Translations under genes and position numbers: made by a program
Assembly (NCBI GenBank): GCA_913061475.1
Contig: CAJXUN010000022.1
Span: 1-64,000 of the forward strand
Length of the DNA: 64,000 nt
Direction of reading: 5' to 3'
Origin: an uncultured Colwellia sp.
GTDB lineage: Bacteria; Pseudomonadota; Gammaproteobacteria; Enterobacterales; Alteromonadaceae
Shown: positions 34,254 to 42,936 of the stretch, in pieces
Position numbering within the stretch: position 1 is the stretch's first letter
How the letters are laid out: the number at the start of each line of letters is the position of its first letter
The notes under the pieces: generated by a model
Seen by the model: the letters and a program-made list of their open reading frames with translations, nothing else
Told to the model about the DNA's origin: nothing
Database searches by the model: none

Positions 34254-36047
34254 ATGGTAAATAACACAGTTAGCAAACCCAGTTTTTGGAATCGTCGACT
34301 GGTCCTTGGTACAACCGTAGCAGGAGCGGTGATCTTCTTTATCGTGGGTATTATTTTTTGGGGTGGCTTTAACACCGCAATGGAAGCAACCAACACCACT
34401 GAATTTTGTATCGGTTGTCATGAAATGGAAGACAACGTGTACCAAGAATACAAACCCACTATACATTATTCTAATAGAACTGGCGTCAGAGCAGGTTGTC
34501 CTGATTGTCATGTACCAAGACCATGGATCCACAAAGTGGTGCGAAAAATACAAGCATCAAAAGAAGTCTTCTCTTGGTTAACCGGTAAATTAGATACCAA
34601 AGAAAAATTCAATGAACATCGCTTTACTCTTGCTAAAAGCGTTTGGGGTGCGATGAAAGATACAGATTCACGTGAATGTCGTAACTGTCATAACTTTGAA
34701 TCAATGAACCCAGAGTTTCAAAAACCGCGGGCACGTAAGCAGCATTTAAATGCCTTTGAAACTGGGCAAACCTGTATTGATTGCCATAAGGGAATTGCTC
34801 ATCATGGCGTGAGAGATAAATTAACCGATGAAGAGCTTGAAGTACTCGAAGCGCCGAATCCAGAATTTATTCGTGAAGTGCCACAACTTTATCTCGACGG
34901 TTTAGCGCGCGTAGAAGCCAAAGAAGCGGCGGAAAAAGCACAGTTAAAAGCTGACGCAGAAGTTGAAAAAGCCAAAGTACAAGCACAAATTGAGCAGGCG
35001 GTTGCGGATGCAACAAGTAATATGACTGTTGCTCCAAAAGCAGCGAGCAATGCCGCGAATGATAATACTGCGACGAGTGCTAGTAACATTAATGTTGATT
35101 GGAGCAAAGCTAATACCACAGACATTAGTGTGTTTTACCCAGGAACAGCATCAATAGAGTGGATTTTAGGTCGAAACCATGGCGGCAAACGTGCTTTCAC
35201 GAAGGGCGATCGTTGCATTGAATGCCACGGTGAAGAAATTGCCGATATAGGCAACAATATTGCTTCAGGTGAAAGTGAGAAAATTGAAGACCCAGCGTTA
35301 ATCCCAGGCAAGCGTGGTAGCTTCGATGTCACCATTAATGCCGCACATGATGCAGAAAATCTTTACTTGAAGTTTAGCTGGCCGGAAACCGACCACATGC
35401 CCGCACCATTTGTTGACGGTGGTAAAATGGACCCTGCTAACTCAATGAAACTTGCGTTTATGTTAGCCACTGATGAAGTTGAATACGCTGATCGTGCAGG
35501 CTGCTGGGGCACATGTCATGCTGATGTAAATGGTATGCCATTTGTACCAGAAAATGACGTGCTAATGGGCTCCGACTTAGCCAAACGCTTAGATTTTAAT
35601 AACGGACTAACCAAATACATTACTGAGTCTCGTACTGATCTTGAACTTAAAGGTCGAGGCGGTAAAGCGTTAGGTGGTTGGGATAAATTGAAAGCTGAAG
35701 GTGAAATACAAGCAGCGGCTGACGCTAATAAGTTTATGGATATAGTGCGCTATAAAGCGGGCGAGGGCATCATTGAAGATGGTTATATCTTAGCGGAACG
35801 TCAAATGCACGGAGGTCAAGGCGGTGAAGTAAGCGCTGTGCTTGAAAATGGCACTTGGACAGTAATGGTTAAACGTAAGCTTAAATCTGATAAAACAGGT
35901 GATGTTAGCATCGACGCTGGCAGCATCTATAACTTCGGTTTTGCTATTCATGATGACTATACCAGTGGTCGTTATCACCATGTTTCATTTGGTTATAAGC
36001 TCGCACTCGACAATACTGAAGCGGAAATTAATGCGAAAAAACTGTAG
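34254..36047 (+). CDS. NapC/NirT tetrahaem cytochrome fused to an ethylbenzene-dehydrogenase-type haem domain
   Basis: A 597-residue quinol-oxidising electron-transfer protein. One N-terminal membrane anchor (about 17-39) precedes the NapC/NirT domain with four CXXCH sites (52, 82, 142, 174). An Ala/Lys/Glu-rich, probably coiled linker (about 210-285) follows. A fifth CXXCH (321-325) leads into a C-terminal EB_dh-like haem-binding domain (about 350-590) with an unusual CX3CH motif (GCWGTCH, 417-422). It probably passes electrons from the quinol pool to NirS in the periplasm, the fused domain replacing a separate carrier. That role is inferred from position beside nirS. A strong terminator follows. 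Confidence 0.88.
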   Translation: MVNNTVSKPSFWNRRLVLGTTVAGAVIFFIVGIIFWGGFNTAMEATNTTEFCIGCHEMEDNVYQEYKPTIHYSNRTGVRAGCPDCHVPRPWIHKVVRKIQASKEVFSWLTGKLDTKEKFNEHRFTLAKSVWGAMKDTDSRECRNCHNFESMNPEFQKPRARKQHLNAFETGQTCIDCHKGIAHHGVRDKLTDEELEVLEAPNPEFIREVPQLYLDGLARVEAKEAAEKAQLKADAEVEKAKVQAQIEQAVADATSNMTVAPKAASNAANDNTATSASNINVDWSKANTTDISVFYPGTASIEWILGRNHGGKRAFTKGDRCIECHGEEIADIGNNIASGESEKIEDPALIPGKRGSFDVTINAAHDAENLYLKFSWPETDHMPAPFVDGGKMDPANSMKLAFMLATDEVEYADRAGCWGTCHADVNGMPFVPENDVLMGSDLAKRLDFNNGLTKYITESRTDLELKGRGGKALGGWDKLKAEGEIQAAADANKFMDIVRYKAGEGIIEDGYILAERQMHGGQGGEVSAVLENGTWTVMVKRKLKSDKTGDVSIDAGSIYNFGFAIHDDYTSGRYHHVSFGYKLALDNTEAEINAKKL

Positions 36048-36109
36048 CTTTATAGCATTGTTTACTCAGTTCAGGACGAATTGATAGCGCTTAACTAAGC
36101 AAAGAAGAC

Positions 36110-36141
36110 AAAGCCTTTTGTGTAAACAAAAGGCTTTTTTT
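36110..36141 (+). terminator. Rho-independent terminator of the NirT-type gene
   Basis: A perfect 11-bp stem AAAGCCTTTTG / CAAAAGGCTTT with a 6-base loop, followed by a further T run, about 62 bases after the stop. Confidence 0.92.
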
Positions 36142-36347
36142 ATGCGTGAAATTTCAATGTTATGCAGATAAAACAATGCATTGTAGATACTTGGCGCTAT
36201 TGTTAGGCTATGATCACACAGCAATTTTTGCTAAATAGTTTTATCGATAACTAATGTGTATGGTTAGCTAACTGGCATAACAATGGTGTAAAGTTTTCTA
36301 AAAAAATTAATAAGTATATAAGTTGTGAGTGGAATAATAATTAAATT

Positions 36348-36884
36348 ATGGACATATCAATGAAAGCAGCATTAGAAAACGAACAAAACGAAAATGAAAA
36401 TGAACAAAACAACGTAAAAGTAGCGTCGGGTTTTGAAGGGTTATTAGTGCTGCTAGGCATAGGTATTGTTCTCTCACCTATTAGGTTGGTCACTGAATTG
36501 TATTCAACATATTTACCGATTTTTACCGATGGAACATGGGATAAAATCACTTCGATGAATTCCTTATCTTATGATCCTTATTGGGGCACTTTAGTAATTA
36601 TAGAGCTCATTGCCAATGTTGTATTTCTATTTTTAGCCATCCATTTGTTGCAACTATATTTTAAAAAGAAAGCAATATTTGTTAAGTGGTATTTAATTGT
36701 TGCAACACTATCGACAACATTTATATTGGCAGATGCCTACATTGTGGCATTTGTTTATCCAACGATAGACTTTGCATCGACTGATAATATGACTAACTTT
36801 GCCTCAAGCTTAATTGCTTTGTTGCTATGGGCACCTTATTTATATCGTTCGCAAAGCGCTAAAAACACCTTTGTGAATGATTGA
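36348..36884 (+). CDS. DUF2569 family membrane protein
   Basis: A 178-residue protein. A Asn/Glu-rich N-terminus (ENEQNENENEQNN) precedes four membrane helices, with the family pattern GLLVLLGIGIVLSPIRL at the first helix and LLLWAPYLYRS at the last. Function is unknown for the family. It is monocistronic. ATG 36348 has no clear ribosome site; ATG 36360 has GGA at 7 bases and is an alternative. Confidence 0.8.
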   Translation: MDISMKAALENEQNENENEQNNVKVASGFEGLLVLLGIGIVLSPIRLVTELYSTYLPIFTDGTWDKITSMNSLSYDPYWGTLVIIELIANVVFLFLAIHLLQLYFKKKAIFVKWYLIVATLSTTFILADAYIVAFVYPTIDFASTDNMTNFASSLIALLLWAPYLYRSQSAKNTFVND

Positions 36885-37252
36885 ACACTGACTTAATTTA
36901 CTGTTTTTTAGTATCAAACATTACTTTGATACAGCGCAATAAATCCTCGTTATTGACGACGTATATTAGGTAGCCTGAACCCGGGATAAGCTACATACGT
37001 CAATGTCACGATTTTTGCTGGTATCAGCGTTGCCTGCGTGGATGCAGGTACTTGGTTTTTATCGGGAATCAAAAAACCGTAAGTTTGCAACTAATAGCCC
37101 ACTAATTAGGTGGGAATTGCCGTGATTCACGTAAAAATTATTACCTTGAAAAAATAAAGGCTTTATAGCTTTTATTCGCATATCGGTTGTCCAGCGTAAA
37201 AATTATCTAATTAGGTCTATGTTTAACTTAAAACTATCGCAGGGATAAAATT
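36885..37252. other. Intergenic region with a single TAGCCTGAAC repeat arm
   Basis: No gene. At 36971-36989 is TAGCCTGAACCCGGGATAA, a relative of the arms of the 79-bp element at 4312. No inverse partner is close by, so it is a solo or decayed copy. A short hairpin CCTGC/GCAGG is at 37033-37048. Confidence 0.5.
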
Positions 37253-37633
37253 ATGACAGCAGTAAGGCACGGCTTATCAATTGGCATAGAACGCATTGGC
37301 AGTGATGTTTTCCTTTCATTAAAAGCGGTGGGTAAGTTGAGCCATGCTGATTATGAACTGATCACGCCTATGATAGATTCTGCCTTGTCACAGGTAACTG
37401 ATCCTGAAGTAAATGTGCTAATTGATGGAACTGAGCTAGAAGGTTGGGAGCTTAGGGCTGCTTGGGATGACTTAAAATTGGCGCTCAAGCACAATAATAA
37501 GTTTCGTAAAATAGCGATTTATGGCAATAAAAACTGGCAGGAAATTGTCGCTAAGATAGGTAGCTGGTTTATTTCGGGTGAGGTTAAATACTTTGAAAAC
37601 TTTGCTGATGCCTTGAATTGGTTGACTGAATAA
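37253..37633 (+). CDS. SpoIIAA-like (STAS-related) protein
   Basis: A 126-residue cytoplasmic protein of the SpoIIAA-like family: HGLSIGIERIGSDVFLSLKAVGKLSHADYE at the N-terminus, DPEVNVLIDGTELEGW in the middle and a final helix NFADALNWL. These proteins share the anti-sigma-antagonist/CRAL-TRIO-like fold and are often stress-related; the partner is unknown. AGGGA precedes the ATG. The cupredoxin gene follows 73 bases later, possibly in the same transcript. Confidence 0.85.
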   Translation: MTAVRHGLSIGIERIGSDVFLSLKAVGKLSHADYELITPMIDSALSQVTDPEVNVLIDGTELEGWELRAAWDDLKLALKHNNKFRKIAIYGNKNWQEIVAKIGSWFISGEVKYFENFADALNWLTE

Positions 37634-37706
37634 CCGCGATAACTTATTGCAAGTTTTACCGACACTGAATTTAATTATTATGCTGTGTTTAAACAAAGGA
37701 GCGAGT

Positions 37707-38036
37707 ATGCGTGCATCTATCTCAATTATTTTATTACTGTGTTCTTTAGCTGAAGTAAATGCCAAAGAGCATGTAGTTGAAATATTTAAAAAGCAATTTA
37801 CACCTACTGAAATAACCATTGAGCAAGGTGATACGGTTATTTGGCAGAATGTTGAAAAACGCCAATACCATAACGTTTGGTTTAAGCAACAAGTTAAAGA
37901 AGAGCCTGATTATATATTCCCTGGCGAAAGCTATCAGCGTACGTTTATGGAACAAGGCGTATTTCCATACGAATGTGGTCCACACCCTAAAATGGTTGGT
38001 AGCGTTAAGGTGGTTTTAAAGCCGGTCGGAAACTAG
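37707..38036 (+). CDS. Secreted cupredoxin (plastocyanin-like type 1 copper protein)
   Basis: A 109-residue protein with a signal peptide (LLLCSLAEVNA|KEH) and a single cupredoxin domain. The type 1 copper ligands are His55 (QYHNVWF), Cys90, His93 and Met96 (YECGPHPKM). It probably carries electrons in the periplasm; closeness to nirS suggests, but does not prove, a link to nitrite respiration. ATG 37707 follows AGGAG and begins the signal; the TTG at 37647 is rejected. Confidence 0.9.
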   Translation: MRASISIILLLCSLAEVNAKEHVVEIFKKQFTPTEITIEQGDTVIWQNVEKRQYHNVWFKQQVKEEPDYIFPGESYQRTFMEQGVFPYECGPHPKMVGSVKVVLKPVGN

Positions 38037-38221
38037 CGCTAGCGCGGATAAATATCTGATTTACTATTCGATTAACACGTCGATGAGTAAGTCCATGAAT
38101 AAGTCGATGAGTAGAATGTTAGCGGCTTTAACACAGCTAACATTTTACGATTTAACGACAATGGCAAGCGCCAACGTAGCTATGAACTTGGTATTACCTA
38201 TAAAGCTTATCAGCGTTCAGG

Positions 38222-38590
38222 TTATAACAAATGACTCGAAATTATTTTTGATATTTCTAGCATTGACGATTGGCCGGTAAATTCAAACTTCACTTTACCT
38301 AAGGCTGAAAAATAGATCTCTAATTCAGAATCGAGGTCGAAAGTGCCTGATGTTTCAATGGAGTAGGCAACAATATTTTTATAAGGCAGTGAGGTAAAAT
38401 CTTTTTTACTGCCGGTAATACCTTGGACATTAACCGCTATTACGCGCTTATTGGTAAATACCACGCCGTCTCGCATGGTTTTATAAGCATCAACAACTTG
38501 CTCATTTTCAAGCAATAAATCAGTAACTTTTTCAGCATAATCTATATCTTGTTTTAACTTGAAAAAACCTTTGTTATTAAAATCAATCAT
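38222..38590 (-). CDS. Bacterial PH-domain protein (bPH_1 type)
   Basis: A 122-residue soluble protein with the bacterial PH pattern: RDGVVFTNKRVIAVNVQGITGSKKDFTSLPYKNIVAYSIET and a C-terminal helix LEISKIISSHLL. Such domains form beta-barrel rings and may mediate protein or membrane contacts; function unknown. It is monocistronic and leftward. A short plus-strand reading frame across its end is discussed under findings. Confidence 0.85.
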   Translation of the reverse strand: MIDFNNKGFFKLKQDIDYAEKVTDLLLENEQVVDAYKTMRDGVVFTNKRVIAVNVQGITGSKKDFTSLPYKNIVAYSIETSGTFDLDSELEIYFSALGKVKFEFTGQSSMLEISKIISSHLL

Positions 38591-38895
38591 CGAACTTCCT
38601 TATCATAGTGAAGCATTAATTATTGTTAGCATGTTAAACACTAACACCCATTGTTCGTTTTTGTGGTTGTGTTAATTAACAGCATGATACTAGGTGGCTA
38701 GCTAGAAAACATGCCAAATATCACATATTGTGTGACTATCAGCAATAGCGGTTTTTTTTGTTTATCAAGTTTTGATAACGATGCTTTGCCATTTAGTGAC
38801 GAAAACAAATGTTAGTTTTAGGTTATCTAGAAAGGAAATCCACACATAGCGTTATGTGTGGATTAGCGTATCGAAAATTCAGCGATTGTTTCGCT
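38591..38895. other. Intergenic region downstream of the alpha-glucan operon
   Basis: No gene. CACACATA near 38840 and TATGTGTG near 38855 form a small hairpin (ATCCACACATA…TATGTGTGGAT) at about 38839-38863, just after the leftward amylase stop at 38896 and probably its terminator. Confidence 0.45.
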
Positions 38896-40743
38896 TTATT
38901 TTATTAATTCGTAAATGGCAAAGCTAAGGGCTGGCGTGTTAAGCGTTGTACTGCCGTTTTTTGATGCCTGCAAGCTACTGCTACCAGCAACTAAGCGATA
39001 ATTATTGCTGGTGACTGCAATATCCGCTTCGGCAGATTTATCACTGGTATTAAAGGCGATTAACATTTCTTGTCCGACACCTGCCGTGTTTTTACTAGCC
39101 GCTAAACTGCGTGTAATGGCAAAAATAGCATTGTCGTCAGCTTGAAATATGGTCTTTTGTTCGCCTCTACGAAGTGCAGGATAGCGATAAAAAATATCAG
39201 CGTATTTAGCGAAGCTCTTATAAATAGGGTGTTGGGTGTCAAAATTATCATCAGCAGTTGTAGCATCGGTTGCCAGTAAGTCATCGTCATTATAACTGGC
39301 CACGAGTGATGGCATCATGTCTTGGCGAGCTGCTTGGTCGCCACCATCACCAACAAAACCTTGTTCATCACCGTAATAAATAATCGGTACGCCACGCATA
39401 AAGTAAGTCATGGCGTGCGCAAGCAAAGTGCGTTTAACCATTTGCTCTTCACTGTAGTTGAATTGGCTTTGTTTTAGCATGTAAGCAAAGCGACCCATAT
39501 CGTGATTACCGGTGAAGTTCATTAGTTGATTGGCATCGCTGTCGTGATCAAGATAATCGTTATCATTAGCAAATAATGTGGCTAATACTTTGGTGCCTTT
39601 TTGCTCTATTAAGCTCTGTGTCATCGCGCTTTGAAAGCCAAAGTCTAATACCGATTGCATATTGCCGGCGGTGGTATATTCACTCAATTCTTTACTGGTA
39701 AAGCTATAGACTTCGCCAAACATAAAGAAGTTTTTGATGCCGGCTTCTTGCGCATGTTTAACGAGTTCAGGCGAGAACTCAGCCCAAAATTCAGTGTTAA
39801 CATGTTTTACCGTGTCAATACGAAAGCCGTCAGGTTTAAATTCAGTGATCAGGTTTTTGAAAATATCGATCATACCTTTAAGCACTGCTGGATTATTGGT
39901 ATCAATATCGTCAAGCCCTGCGAAGTCACCACGTTTTGAGCTTTCACCTTGCCAAAATGAATCACCTTGGTTGTGATAATATTTTGTCTCATTTAACCAA
40001 GCAGGGGTTTTTAATTGCTCTTGGCCTTTTGGAATAACCGTGGTGTATTTATCACCGGCCGCTAATTGCGCTAGGGATTTAAACGGACAGCCTTTATCTG
40101 TTTCGACTAACCATTGTAAGCCGTCTTCACCATGACATTGCGTGTACTTAATCACGTCAGCGGTATGATTGGTAATAATGTCAAAATAGATTTTGATATT
40201 TTCAGTATGGGCGCTGTCGATAAGATCCCTTAAATCATCATTGCTGCCTAAATGCGGGTCAATTTCGGTAAAATCTAACACCCAGTAACCGTGATAGCCT
40301 GAGCTATCGGCTTGCATGGCTTGATTACGCAAAATGGGTGTTAACCAAATAGCCGAAATCCCTAATTCTTTTAAGTACGGGAGTTTGTCTTTCAGACCTT
40401 GAATATCGCCGCCATGGAACATGCCTTTGTTGGTTTTATCGAAACCACCGGCAGAAATAGGCTGAGTTTTTGAGCCGAGATCATTGTCGGTATCGCCATT
40501 GTTAAAACGGTCAGGCATAACGAAATAAAATACTTCTTCTTGTACATCGCGTTCAAGGTAATGAGGCAAATCAGCCGCTGTTTTGTTAGTCATACTTGAC
40601 GACTTTTGAACTTCAACCACCGTTTTACTTTTAACTTCTGCTTCATTTTCATTGCCTGTGATGCCGGCATTTCCACATGCCATTAAGCTCAGCGAGATAG
40701 CCGTTGAAAACAGTAATCTAGATATTTTATTTTTTTTATACAT
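38896..40743 (-). CDS. Exported alpha-amylase family (GH13) lipoprotein
   Basis: A 615-residue lipoprotein (signal ending LSLMAC, lipidated Cys23) of glycoside hydrolase family 13. The four conserved regions are present: DIITNH, GFRIDTVKH (nucleophile Asp), FGEVY (acid/base Glu) and FTGNHD. The motif PDRFNNGDTDND at the start of the barrel is typical of amylases and neopullulanase-like enzymes. It should release maltodextrins from starch or glycogen at the cell surface or in the periplasm. It is the last gene of the operon, 26 bases after malQ, so an exported enzyme is transcribed with cytosolic glycogen enzymes. Confidence 0.92.
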   Translation of the reverse strand: MYKKNKISRLLFSTAISLSLMACGNAGITGNENEAEVKSKTVVEVQKSSSMTNKTAADLPHYLERDVQEEVFYFVMPDRFNNGDTDNDLGSKTQPISAGGFDKTNKGMFHGGDIQGLKDKLPYLKELGISAIWLTPILRNQAMQADSSGYHGYWVLDFTEIDPHLGSNDDLRDLIDSAHTENIKIYFDIITNHTADVIKYTQCHGEDGLQWLVETDKGCPFKSLAQLAAGDKYTTVIPKGQEQLKTPAWLNETKYYHNQGDSFWQGESSKRGDFAGLDDIDTNNPAVLKGMIDIFKNLITEFKPDGFRIDTVKHVNTEFWAEFSPELVKHAQEAGIKNFFMFGEVYSFTSKELSEYTTAGNMQSVLDFGFQSAMTQSLIEQKGTKVLATLFANDNDYLDHDSDANQLMNFTGNHDMGRFAYMLKQSQFNYSEEQMVKRTLLAHAMTYFMRGVPIIYYGDEQGFVGDGGDQAARQDMMPSLVASYNDDDLLATDATTADDNFDTQHPIYKSFAKYADIFYRYPALRRGEQKTIFQADDNAIFAITRSLAASKNTAGVGQEMLIAFNTSDKSAEADIAVTSNNYRLVAGSSSLQASKNGSTTLNTPALSFAIYELIK

Positions 40744-40769
40744 ATTATCTATCCTATTTATTTGTCTGG

Positions 40770-42935
40770 TTAAGAGCGAGGGCGCGCTGCTCTCATTGCT
40801 GTTGCTAAATCAGTTACTGACTCGGTTTGAGAAAATTCTTCAATACTAACGGGCAGTTTTTGTAGCCAATTCGGATGTTCATCAATGGTGCCTGGAATAT
40901 TAACTTGCTCGATAACATCTAAGGTATCTTCCAATGGGATTAACTGAATATGGCTTGGCGCTTGTGCCATGTATTTTTGCACGGCGAGGTTAAGCTCACG
41001 GTTCATTTTTGCCGGCGCTTGCTCTGGTGCTTTACTGATATCGATAACCTGTAAATCATCTAAGGCAGAAATCAGTAATTGCCGGTCTTCAATGCGGCTA
41101 TTGCGTTCGTTTTGACCCATTTCCTCATTCGGATAAAGGTTGAGCTTTTGACGCCACTCCAGATCTTTACCTGTCCACCAACCGGCCAGTGTTGGTAAAT
41201 CATGTGTTGATACCGTTACCATAGATTGGGCTGGGTAGAGCTCTGGACGCATAAAGAAGCCTGAGTCCCAACGTTCGAAAAATAGTACTTTGTATGACAG
41301 TAAGCCTGCGCGCGCCATTATTTCGCCAAAACCGTCTGGCACTGTACCTAAATCTTCACCGATAACCACACAGTTATTACGACGAGATTCTAGCGCTATA
41401 ATGCGTAAAATGTCTTCTAATGGAAAGGTAATGTAAACCCCTTCGTTAGCTTTCATACCTGGCGCAACCCAATATTGGCGCATCAATCCGAGAATGTGGT
41501 CAATACGCAAAGCACCGGCATATTGCATATTGCTGCGCAACGCTTTAACTAGCGGTTGGTAACCTTGTTTTTGTAGCGCAACAGGATTGATTGGCGTTAA
41601 GCCCCAGTCTTGCCCTAAGGTGTTCATGGCATCAGGTGGTGCACCAACCGCAGCGCCGGCAACATAAACGTCTTTGTCTGACCAAACATCAACACCAGAG
41701 CCATCACAACCTACCGCTAAATCTAGGTATAAGCCAATTGGCATACCTAATTCTTCGGCTTTATTGGCAATTGATTTTAGTTGACGGTGAGCAAGCCATT
41801 GCACGAAACAAAAGTAGTTAATACGGGTTTTATTTTCTTGCTGAAAGGCCTTTACTTCATCGCTGTTTGGTGATTGAAAAGCGCTTGGCCAACTTGTCCA
41901 ACCATAGGCATTGAAGTCGGTTTTTCTAAAATGTTCATAAAGCGCTTCAAAGGTGGCAAGTTGTAATAAGTCAGCGCCTTGGCTAGTCATAAAGTCGTTA
42001 AACTCTACCGTTTCGTTTTGCTTAGTAGTGATAAAGTCTTGATATAAAATCTCTAATAAATCGAATTTAATATCGGCCACAGCAGGGTAGTCAATCAATT
42101 GGCTTTGTTTTGCGTAGACAATTTTGTTTTGAACTTCTTCACTATTAAAACGAGCTTGTGCTGCTTGGCAGGAAGCAAAGTTGGGTACTTGTTTAACGTC
42201 AATATAAAGGGTGTTCAAAAAACAACGACTGGTTGGCGAATAAGGGCTGCGATGCGCTGGGTTGTTTTGGTACAACGGATGTAACGGATTCAAACCAATG
42301 GCTGAAGCTTGTTGCGCGGCTGATTTTTCAACCAACTTAGCTAAGTCGCCAAAGTCGCCCATGCCTAAGTTATCTTTACTGGTTAAAGAATATAGCTGTG
42401 CTGCATAGCCCCACATTTTATCGCCTGAAGCTTCTTGTGGGCTGTAACACGTTTGTGGGGCGAAAATTAATGGGCAGCTTGCCGTGTTTTCACCATAATG
42501 TAGCGTGAGTTGATGATAGCCTTGTGCTAGCGTTGGCAGTGGCAATGCGTATTTAATAAAGCGACAGCCGTCAAAAGTGGCAGAGTCTACTGTGGCTAAC
42601 TCGCTAAGTGCAAGCGTGTCGTTAACCTTTTCACCTGACTCTAAACAGATTTCCCAGCTAAGTTGCTTGGTATCTGAGTTAGCAATACTAATGATAATAT
42701 GGTGCTGCTCAGCTTCCTGCTTGGCAATGTGCGCAGGAGGTAACATGTTGCACCATGTCGTTTGCTCTAATTCAGCAATGCTGGTGCTGATTTTATCATC
42801 GGATGAAAGATCGTAACCCATAGCGTTAAGTAACGAGTGTCTCGCCTCATCTTTGGCATAAACTAGCTCGCCATATGAATTAATGTATGTCGGATGAAAG
42901 CCAACGAGTTCGGCAAGTTTCTCAATTAAATTCAT
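40770..42935 (-). CDS. malQ: 4-alpha-glucanotransferase (amylomaltase, GH77)
   Basis: A 721-residue cytosolic enzyme that disproportionates maltodextrins, releasing glucose and building longer chains for phosphorylase. The N-terminal 140 residues are the extra domain of E. coli-type MalQ. The catalytic barrel has GCDGSGVDVWS, ALRIDHILG (nucleophile Asp), VIGEDLG (Glu) and STHDLPT. Length is close to the E. coli enzyme (694). The start codon lies one base after the glgX stop (TAGAATG), so translation is coupled. Confidence 0.95.
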   Translation of the reverse strand: MNLIEKLAELVGFHPTYINSYGELVYAKDEARHSLLNAMGYDLSSDDKISTSIAELEQTTWCNMLPPAHIAKQEAEQHHIIISIANSDTKQLSWEICLESGEKVNDTLALSELATVDSATFDGCRFIKYALPLPTLAQGYHQLTLHYGENTASCPLIFAPQTCYSPQEASGDKMWGYAAQLYSLTSKDNLGMGDFGDLAKLVEKSAAQQASAIGLNPLHPLYQNNPAHRSPYSPTSRCFLNTLYIDVKQVPNFASCQAAQARFNSEEVQNKIVYAKQSQLIDYPAVADIKFDLLEILYQDFITTKQNETVEFNDFMTSQGADLLQLATFEALYEHFRKTDFNAYGWTSWPSAFQSPNSDEVKAFQQENKTRINYFCFVQWLAHRQLKSIANKAEELGMPIGLYLDLAVGCDGSGVDVWSDKDVYVAGAAVGAPPDAMNTLGQDWGLTPINPVALQKQGYQPLVKALRSNMQYAGALRIDHILGLMRQYWVAPGMKANEGVYITFPLEDILRIIALESRRNNCVVIGEDLGTVPDGFGEIMARAGLLSYKVLFFERWDSGFFMRPELYPAQSMVTVSTHDLPTLAGWWTGKDLEWRQKLNLYPNEEMGQNERNSRIEDRQLLISALDDLQVIDISKAPEQAPAKMNRELNLAVQKYMAQAPSHIQLIPLEDTLDVIEQVNIPGTIDEHPNWLQKLPVSIEEFSQTESVTDLATAMRAARPRS

Positions 42936-42936
42936 T

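Noticed and set aside
36971-36989. A sugar operator near 36991 (TACATACGTCA)
   Set aside because: It matches only one half of CATACGTATG and lies by unrelated genes; probably chance.
38083-38280. Plus-strand 65-codon frame opposite the PH-domain gene
   Set aside because: It overlaps the end of a better supported gene, starts with a low-complexity Met/Ser/Lys run, and the more coding-like frame in that DNA is a different one.
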